DNA of 64,000 bases. Origin: Nonomuraea soli. GTDB lineage: Bacteria > Actinomycetota > Actinomycetes > Streptosporangiales > Streptosporangiaceae. Below the pieces are notes generated by a model that worked only from the letters and a program-made list of their open reading frames with translations, was not told the DNA's origin and searched no databases. The DNA lies in NCBI RefSeq assembly GCF_013761175.1, contig NZ_JACDUR010000004.1:930001-994000 (forward strand), written 5' to 3'. The first letter of the stretch is position 1. Every line of letters begins with the position of its first letter. A program made the translations under genes and the position numbers. Below are positions 59,318-64,000 of this stretch, piece after piece.

Positions 59318-60337
59318 TCAACGCCAGGGCTGCAGCCACAACCATCGAACGGCCTCGCCGCCGAAGGCGAAGCCTGACATGTCGGGCATGTCCGGAGGTT
59401 CGGCGTCGAGCATCACCCCGCTGTACTCCGGGCCGAACGGGAATGTCTCCGGCTCGTGATACCACTTGGCGGTGTGCCCATGCCCGAGCCAGGTGACCGA
59501 ATGCCAGGGATACTGCGCCAGCCACACCAGCAGCAGCGCCGCGTCCCGCGGATCGTCGTGCGTGGCCACCGCCAGCTCGATGCGCGCGTAGGCGTCGGGA
59601 CGATCGATCCACTGCTCGACCGTCGGCATGCGCTGGCAGCTCATCCCCACCGTCGACAACACGGTGACCTCCCGGTCGCCGTGCGGGGGCCGCTCGGTGA
59701 TGCCCACCGTGGGCATGCGCTCGCCGCTGGCGTCCCAGTACCTTCCCGCGGGGCCGAGAGCGCCGTCCAGGTGGCCCATCACGAACTGCTGGAACGACGC
59801 CCAGCTGCCCTCGGCGTGCCGCCACTGCCAGTAGGACCTGGCCTTCGCGACGCGAGGCGCCAGACCCTCCAGGGCCTCGTCGAGCGCCCAGGCGAAGGGC
59901 GTCTCGCCGATCGCGTCCTTCGCGTAACCGGGCATGCCGCGGCTCATGTCCGCCCAGCCAGGAATGACCGCGAGAAGGTCGTCGTTCTCATACAGGGCGA
60001 CGCCGTCACCCTCCTCGAACCAGAGGGGGGTCAGCTGGCCGAGAGGTCTGCGTCCGGCCGGATGGCCGGTGTTCGCCCTGGGCATCAGCGGCGGCCGGCC
60101 GGCGTTGACCCGGCCCAGGTCGATGACCGCGGGAGCGCTGCGGTGGTTGGCCAGCCAGACTGCTCCATGGACGGTGCCGTCGGGCGAGCACAGGTAAGCT
60201 ACCGAGGACTCCTCGTCACGCTCCACGACCAGCGTGCGGCTTCCGTAGGGGTTGCCGGCAGTGAGGACGACCTCGGTAAGCCCCTCGCCTGTGTCTCCGG
60301 AGAGTCCGGAACCCAAGGCCGGCCGGAAAATCGCCAT
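59318..60337 (-). CDS. SUFU (suppressor of fused) domain protein
   Basis: A 339-residue soluble protein. The C-terminal 150 residues fit the bacterial SUFU domain: REVTVLSTVGMSCQRMP, ARIELAVATHDDPRDAALLL, WLGHGHTAKWYHEP and GVMLDAEPPDMPDM. The N-terminal half (FRPALGSGLSGDTGEGLTEV, GAVWLANHRSAPAVIDLGRV) I do not recognise. SUFU domains occur in bacterial toxin-immunity contexts, but no toxin gene is adjacent. It is divergent from rlmN, with 35 bases between starts. Confidence 0.7.
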   Translation of the reverse strand: MAIFRPALGSGLSGDTGEGLTEVVLTAGNPYGSRTLVVERDEESSVAYLCSPDGTVHGAVWLANHRSAPAVIDLGRVNAGRPPLMPRANTGHPAGRRPLGQLTPLWFEEGDGVALYENDDLLAVIPGWADMSRGMPGYAKDAIGETPFAWALDEALEGLAPRVAKARSYWQWRHAEGSWASFQQFVMGHLDGALGPAGRYWDASGERMPTVGITERPPHGDREVTVLSTVGMSCQRMPTVEQWIDRPDAYARIELAVATHDDPRDAALLLVWLAQYPWHSVTWLGHGHTAKWYHEPETFPFGPEYSGVMLDAEPPDMPDMSGFAFGGEAVRWLWLQPWR

Positions 60338-60372
60338 ACATCTGGATACTTTAGATCGTCCCGGAGTGTTAC

Positions 60373-61533
60373 GTGAGTCAGAAGACCGGAGTCACCGCGC
60401 CAGAGTCGGGTGCGGCCGGGAAGCAGAAGCCCCCGGCCAAGGAGCGGCCGCTGCTGCAGTTCGTCGCGCCGCGGCGAGCCAAGCCCGCCCGCCACCTGGC
60501 CGACCTGACGATGGCCGAGCGCCGCGCCGCCGTCGCCGAGCTGGGTGAGAAGCCCTTCCGCGCCGACCAGCTCTCACGCCACTACTTCACCCACCTGACC
60601 ACCGACGTGGCCGCCATGACCGACCTTCCGGCGGCGGCCCGCGAGAAGCTCTCCGCGCTGATGCCGCCGCTGCTCACCTCCGTCCGCGAGATGACCACCG
60701 ACGCGGGCACCACACGCAAGACGCTGTGGCGGCTGTTCGACGGGGCGCTGGTCGAGTCCGTGCTGATGCGCTACACCGACCGCGTCACCATGTGCGTCTC
60801 CTCCCAGGCCGGATGCGGCATGAACTGCCCCTTCTGCGCCACCGGCCAGGCGGGCCTGACCCGCAACATGTCCACGGCCGAGATCGTCGAGCAGGTGGTC
60901 GCCGGCGGGCGGGCGCTGGCCAACGGCGAGGTTCCCGGCGGTGCGGGGCGGGTCAGCAACATCGTCTTCATGGGCATGGGCGAGCCGCTGGCCAACTACA
61001 AGGCCGTCATGGGGGCCGTGCGCCGCATCACCGACCCCGCACCCGACGGGCTGGGGATCTCCGCGCGCAACGTGACGGTGTCGACCGTCGGGCTGGTGCC
61101 CGCGATCGCCAAGCTCGCCGACGAGGGGCTTCCGGTGACGCTCGCCCTGTCGCTGCACGCGCCCGACGACGAGCTGCGCGACACGCTCGTGCCGATCAAC
61201 ACGCGCTGGAAGGTCGCCGAGGTGCTCGACGCGGCCTGGGCCTATGCGGCCAAGACCAAGCGGCGGGTGTCGATCGAGTACGCGCTGATCAAGGACATCA
61301 ACGATCAGGAGTGGCGGGCGGATCTGCTCGGGAAGCTGATCAAGAACAAGCTCGTGCATGTGAACCTGATTCCGCTGAACCCGACACCGGGGTCGAAGTG
61401 GACCGCCTCGCGGCCCGAGGACGAGCGGGCGTTCGTGCGGCGGCTGGAGTTCCACGGCGTGCCGGTCACCGTCCGCGACACGCGGGGCCGCGACATCGAC
61501 GGCGCCTGCGGCCAGCTGGCGGCGGCCGAGTAG
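60373..61533 (+). CDS. rlmN: Dual-specificity rRNA/tRNA methyltransferase RlmN
   Basis: A 386-residue radical-SAM methyltransferase acting on A2503 of 23S rRNA and A37 of tRNA. It has the N-terminal RNA-binding part (GEKPFRADQLSRHYFTHLT), the cluster motif in CVSSQAGCGMNCPFCATGQA (CxxxCxxC as GCGMNCPFC), MGMGEPLANYKAVM, and the C-terminal Cys in VRDTRGRDIDGACGQL. Thus both catalytic Cys positions are present. GTG start. Confidence 0.95.
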   Translation: MSQKTGVTAPESGAAGKQKPPAKERPLLQFVAPRRAKPARHLADLTMAERRAAVAELGEKPFRADQLSRHYFTHLTTDVAAMTDLPAAAREKLSALMPPLLTSVREMTTDAGTTRKTLWRLFDGALVESVLMRYTDRVTMCVSSQAGCGMNCPFCATGQAGLTRNMSTAEIVEQVVAGGRALANGEVPGGAGRVSNIVFMGMGEPLANYKAVMGAVRRITDPAPDGLGISARNVTVSTVGLVPAIAKLADEGLPVTLALSLHAPDDELRDTLVPINTRWKVAEVLDAAWAYAAKTKRRVSIEYALIKDINDQEWRADLLGKLIKNKLVHVNLIPLNPTPGSKWTASRPEDERAFVRRLEFHGVPVTVRDTRGRDIDGACGQLAAAE

Positions 61534-61717
61534 CGTCCAGGACGGCCGGGAGGCGACCTGTGCCGCCGCATGGCGGGCCCGGGGTGGCGCGCTGGGACCA
61601 GCGCGCACCGATGGCCCGGCGCGGCGGTCAACAGCCACGTACGGCGGGCGCGTCGCGGTGGGTCGCCTGCGGCGGGCGCGGGTCCGGTCAGGGTCGCGCA
61701 CGGCGGCGCGCGTCCGG
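61534..61717. other. Short interval between rlmN and ABC exporter
   Basis: 184 bases between convergent genes with repeats of GCGGGCGCG and CGTCCGGTCAGGG (about 61676 and 61709). No terminator hairpin with a U-tract is evident. Confidence 0.5.
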
Positions 61718-62389
61718 TCAGGGGCGGGTACGGCGGAGCTGGGCGTAGCCGGCGAAGGCCGCCGCCAACCACACCACCGAGATCCCCGCGATCAACGGCA
61801 ACTGCTCCACCAGCTGGTTGTCGTTGGCCGCCTTCATCCACCCGGTCACCGGCACCGTCAGCCAGTACACCGAACTGCGCCCCACCAGCAGCATCACGAT
61901 GTACCCCAGGATCAGCACCATGATGGAGATCGCCGGGCTGGGCAGGATGGCGCGGCTGGTCAGCGCGCCGAGGGCGGTGCCGGTGAGGGCCGCGATCAGG
62001 TGCAGCGCGACCCCGGCGGCCAGCACCGCAGTGGTGATGGGGGTGGCGATGCCGATCACCAGGGCGGCGGCCAGGGCCACGGCGGCGAAGAGCACGTTGG
62101 CGCCGAGTGCCGCGAGCAGCCCGGCGGCGACCTCGCGTGAGGGGCCGCCGACGGAGGTGGCCGAGATGACGCGCTGGCCGTCGGGCTCGGTGTCGAGGAC
62201 GCTGCGGGCGGCCCAGGCCAGGAAGGGGATCATCAGTGCCGCGGAGTCGGCGAGCACGGCGGCTTCCTTGCCGGCGGGGGCGACGTTGCTGTGCAGGATC
62301 GCCAGCATGATCAGGATCGGCAGCAGTGCCTGGTAGACGCGGTGGGAGCGCACGTAGGCGGTGAGGCGGAAGCGGGTCAGGGCGATCAT
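61718..62389 (-). CDS. ABC exporter membrane subunit
   Basis: A 223-residue integral membrane protein with about six hydrophobic segments: RVYQALLPILIMLAILHSNV, FAAVALAAALVIGIATPITT, ISIMVLILGYIVMLLVG and GISVVWLAAAFAGYAQL. It is an ABC-2-like permease without clear family signature. ATG 62389 overlaps the ATPase stop by four bases, so they form one exporter. The open frame further upstream is antisense to the ATPase frame. Confidence 0.8.
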   Translation of the reverse strand: MIALTRFRLTAYVRSHRVYQALLPILIMLAILHSNVAPAGKEAAVLADSAALMIPFLAWAARSVLDTEPDGQRVISATSVGGPSREVAAGLLAALGANVLFAAVALAAALVIGIATPITTAVLAAGVALHLIAALTGTALGALTSRAILPSPAISIMVLILGYIVMLLVGRSSVYWLTVPVTGWMKAANDNQLVEQLPLIAGISVVWLAAAFAGYAQLRRTRP

Positions 62390-63201
62390 CGTTCTGCCTC
62401 GTATCCCGCCTCGCGCATCCTGGCCACGAAGGCGTCGGCTTTGTCGGCGGGCAGGGTGACCCGCACCGTGGCGGGGGCGCAGTTCCCCATGGCCGGCTCC
62501 GCGCTGCCCTCCTTCACGCTGCCCTCCTCCGCGCTGCCCTCCTCCGCGCTGCCCTCCTCCGCGCTGCCCTCCTCCGCGCTGCCCTCCTCCGCGCTGCCCT
62601 CCTTCACGCTGCCCTCCTTCACACGCCCGTCCACCACCGACCACCGGCGCACCGAGGGCACGTCCTGCAGCCCGCCCTGGTGGTCGCTGGCGACCACGAT
62701 GCCCGAGCGGGCGCGCACCTCGGCGATGATGGCCGGCAGCGCCTCCCGCGTGGTGACGTCGAGCCCCGCGAACGGCTCGTCGAGGATCAGCAGCCCGGGG
62801 GCGCACATGAGGGCCTGCACCAGCCCCACCTTGTGCGCGCTGCCCTTGGACAGTTCGCCGAGCCGTACGGACAGCAGCGGTTCGAGCCCGAGGCGGGCGC
62901 ACCAGGGCTCCCAGGAGGCCGTGCCGCGGACGCGGGCGAGGTGGGTGAGGTATCCGGCGACCGTGAAGGGCTGGTCGGCGGGGAAACGGTCGGGGGCGAA
63001 GCCGACCACGGAGGGCCGGTCGACGATCGAGCCGCCGGTCGGGCGGGTGATCCCGGCGAGCAGCCGCAGCAGAGTGGACTTGCCCGCCCCGTTGGCGCCC
63101 ACGACTTCGATCACGTCGCCGGGCGCGAGCCGTACGGCGACGTCGCGCAGGACGGAGGGTCCACGACGGCGGTAGGCGAAGGAGACGTTCGACAGCTGCA
63201 T
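62386..63201 (-). CDS. ABC exporter ATPase with AEEGS repeats
   Basis: A 271-residue ATPase: Walker A GANGAGKSTLLRLLAG (about 34-49), signature LGELSKGSAHKVGLVQAL, Walker B GLLILDEPFAGLD, D-loop, and H-switch ASDHQGG. After about residue 192 there is an eight-unit repeat (VKEGS, AEEGS) then a C-terminal beta-alpha-beta-like stretch (VRVTLPADKADAFVARMREA). This domain order suggests an export ATPase with an appended small domain joined by an expanding linker. Substrate unknown. Confidence 0.87.
   Translation of the reverse strand: MQLSNVSFAYRRRGPSVLRDVAVRLAPGDVIEVVGANGAGKSTLLRLLAGITRPTGGSIVDRPSVVGFAPDRFPADQPFTVAGYLTHLARVRGTASWEPWCARLGLEPLLSVRLGELSKGSAHKVGLVQALMCAPGLLILDEPFAGLDVTTREALPAIIAEVRARSGIVVASDHQGGLQDVPSVRRWSVVDGRVKEGSVKEGSAEEGSAEEGSAEEGSAEEGSAEEGSVKEGSAEPAMGNCAPATVRVTLPADKADAFVARMREAGYEAER
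62499..62622 (-). repeat. 15-bp in-frame tandem repeat in ABC ATPase
   Basis: About eight 15-base units, TCCGCGCTGCCCTCC on the plus strand, encode AEEGS or VKEGS on the minus strand. Five central units are identical. Confidence 0.95.
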
Positions 63202-63293
63202 GACACTTGTAACCGTATAGGCACAACTCGCCGGTAGCCCCGCGAGAGCCGGGACAATGGACGGGACATCAGCCCGCAGCAGGAGGACCAGGC

Positions 63294-63869
63294 TTGAATC
63301 GCTTTCCGCGCGTCACGGGTTTGCGGTCAGGCTACGACCCTCTCGAAGTCGACACGCTGATCGCCCGTATCGAGGCCACGCTGGGCAGGGGGCCGCAGGA
63401 GCTGCGCCCGGTGACGGCCGACGAGGTGCGGCGGGCGACCTTCGCCGTGCGCCGCCGCGGCTACAAGGAGATGGCGGTCGACTTCGCCCTGGAGGCGTTC
63501 GTCGTGGCGCTGGAGACCAAGCAGCGGGCTCCTGTCCGGCTGGCGTTCACCGAGCCGACGGAGCATCTGCGCAGGGAGCAGTGGTTCGAGGAGCAGGCGG
63601 CCAGGGTGGAGCGGGTGGCGTTCCGGCCGGGCCGGATGGGCGGCGGCTACAGCGAGGACGCGGTCGACGCCTTCCTCGACCGCATCGTGGCCACGCTGCG
63701 CGGCACGACCGAGCAGCCGCTGCGGCCGGAGGAGCTGCGGGAGGCGAGTTTTCCCACGGTGATGGTGCGCCCCGGCTATCTGATCCAGGACGTAGACGCG
63801 TTCCTGGCCGAGATCGGTGAGGTGCTGGGCCAGCGCTGGCCGTCGGCCCGTACAGGCGGGCTGATCTAG
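63294..63869 (+). CDS. DivIVA-repeat protein
   Basis: A 191-residue protein with several DivIVA-type short repeats: GYDPLEVDTLIARIEATL (about 12-29), RRRGYKEMAVDFALEAFVVA, GGGYSEDAVDAFLDRIVATL (about 118-137) and GYLIQDVDAFLAEIGEVL. This is the actinobacterial DivIVA-repeat family rather than the coiled-coil DivIVA/Wag31 itself; a role near the pole or division site is inference. TTG 63294 is supported by AGGAGGACCAGGC just upstream. Confidence 0.85.
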   Translation: MNRFPRVTGLRSGYDPLEVDTLIARIEATLGRGPQELRPVTADEVRRATFAVRRRGYKEMAVDFALEAFVVALETKQRAPVRLAFTEPTEHLRREQWFEEQAARVERVAFRPGRMGGGYSEDAVDAFLDRIVATLRGTTEQPLRPEELREASFPTVMVRPGYLIQDVDAFLAEIGEVLGQRWPSARTGGLI

Positions 63870-63980
63870 AGCGGGTCGCCGAGGAGCCGACCGCCGGGCT
63901 GATTTGGAGCGGGTCGCCGAGGAGCCGATCGCCGGGCTGAGCTAAGGCCGATCGCCGGACTGATCTAGACCGCCGCCAGG
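63858..63980 (+). repeat. 38-bp tandem repeat at the 3' end of the DivIVA-repeat gene
   Basis: Two 38-base copies begin GGGCTGAT(C/T)T at 63858 and 63896, followed by shortened copies near 63934 and 63957. The first contains the stop codon. This repeats the pattern seen at cdsA. Confidence 0.85.
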
Positions 63981-64000
63981 CCGCCCTTGAGCTCGCGGTT
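63965..64000 (-). CDS. Possible C-terminal end of a minus-strand gene
   Basis: On the minus strand the last 36 bases read NRELKGGLAAV followed by TAG at 63965. It may be the end of a gene that enters from beyond the window; 11 codons are too few to identify it. Confidence 0.3.
   Translation of the reverse strand, partial: NRELKGGLAAV

Noticed and set aside
62499..62622. Repeat block considered as a CRISPR array
   Set aside because: Units are 15 bases, directly adjacent without spacers, and in frame inside an ATPase gene.
61718..63226. Single 502-codon minus-strand frame covering permease and ATPase region
   Set aside because: Only the last 223 codons give a membrane protein. The upstream part is out of frame with the genuine ATPase and carries no Walker motifs.

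Overview
The window is one stretch of a very GC-rich actinomycete chromosome. GTG and TTG starts are common, genes often overlap by 4 bases, and the order ffh / rpsP-khpA-rimM-trmD-rplS / lepB-lepB-rnhB-DUF2469-yraN-comM-dprA / rpsB-tsf-pyrH-frr-cdsA-rlmN is typical of actinobacteria. With several conservons (cvnABCD) the best guess is a Streptosporangiales member (Nonomuraea or Streptosporangium type). That placement is inference. I saw no rRNA, tRNA, CRISPR array, insertion sequence or prophage.

Bases 1-31,624 form an accessory region built around conservons. There is a truncated cvnABCD at the left edge (1-2050), a complete one (11349-15995), an orphan cvnA (17102-19504) and a complete one next to ffh (27415-31624). 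CvnA is a membrane sensor-kinase-like protein, CvnB a roadblock protein, CvnC a DUF742 winged-helix protein and CvnD a small GTPase. Between them lie transport and metabolic genes: a SIS-domain/sugar-kinase pair; a PotDBCA-type polyamine importer with a TetR regulator, an MGT-type glycosyltransferase and an aminobutyraldehyde-dehydrogenase-like enzyme; and a dispersed SsuABC/NrtABC-like importer (three related binding lipoproteins, two permeases, one ATPase) surrounding a DUF1838 / aldehyde dehydrogenase / lipocalin-like trio.

Bases 31,667-46,989 are mainly housekeeping: signal recognition particle (Ffh), ribosomal protein S16, 16S maturation, tRNA m1G37 methylation, L19, two signal peptidases, RNase HII, YraN, ComM-like ATPase and DprA. 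They are interrupted by an MFS/LacI divergent pair and an LPXTG surface protein.

Bases 46,990-53,855 hold XerC with an unusual repeat-bearing N-terminus, a degenerate M23 protein overlapping a hemerythrin gene, an apparently circularly permuted CaiB/BaiF protein, and an MFS exporter with a 46-codon companion ORF divergent from an ArsR-type regulator. Three evenly spaced operator-like palindromes lie between the last two. Bases 54,140-61,533 are translation, nucleotide and lipid housekeeping plus a SUFU-domain protein. The right end has a two-gene ABC exporter and a DivIVA-repeat protein.

The points most worth a second look are the conservon cluster with its H-to-L orphan CvnA and conserved C-terminal short motifs, the triple operator with exact 22-bp spacing, the permuted CaiB protein, two small genes (52 and 46 codons), and short tandem duplications at gene ends and in low-complexity coding segments.
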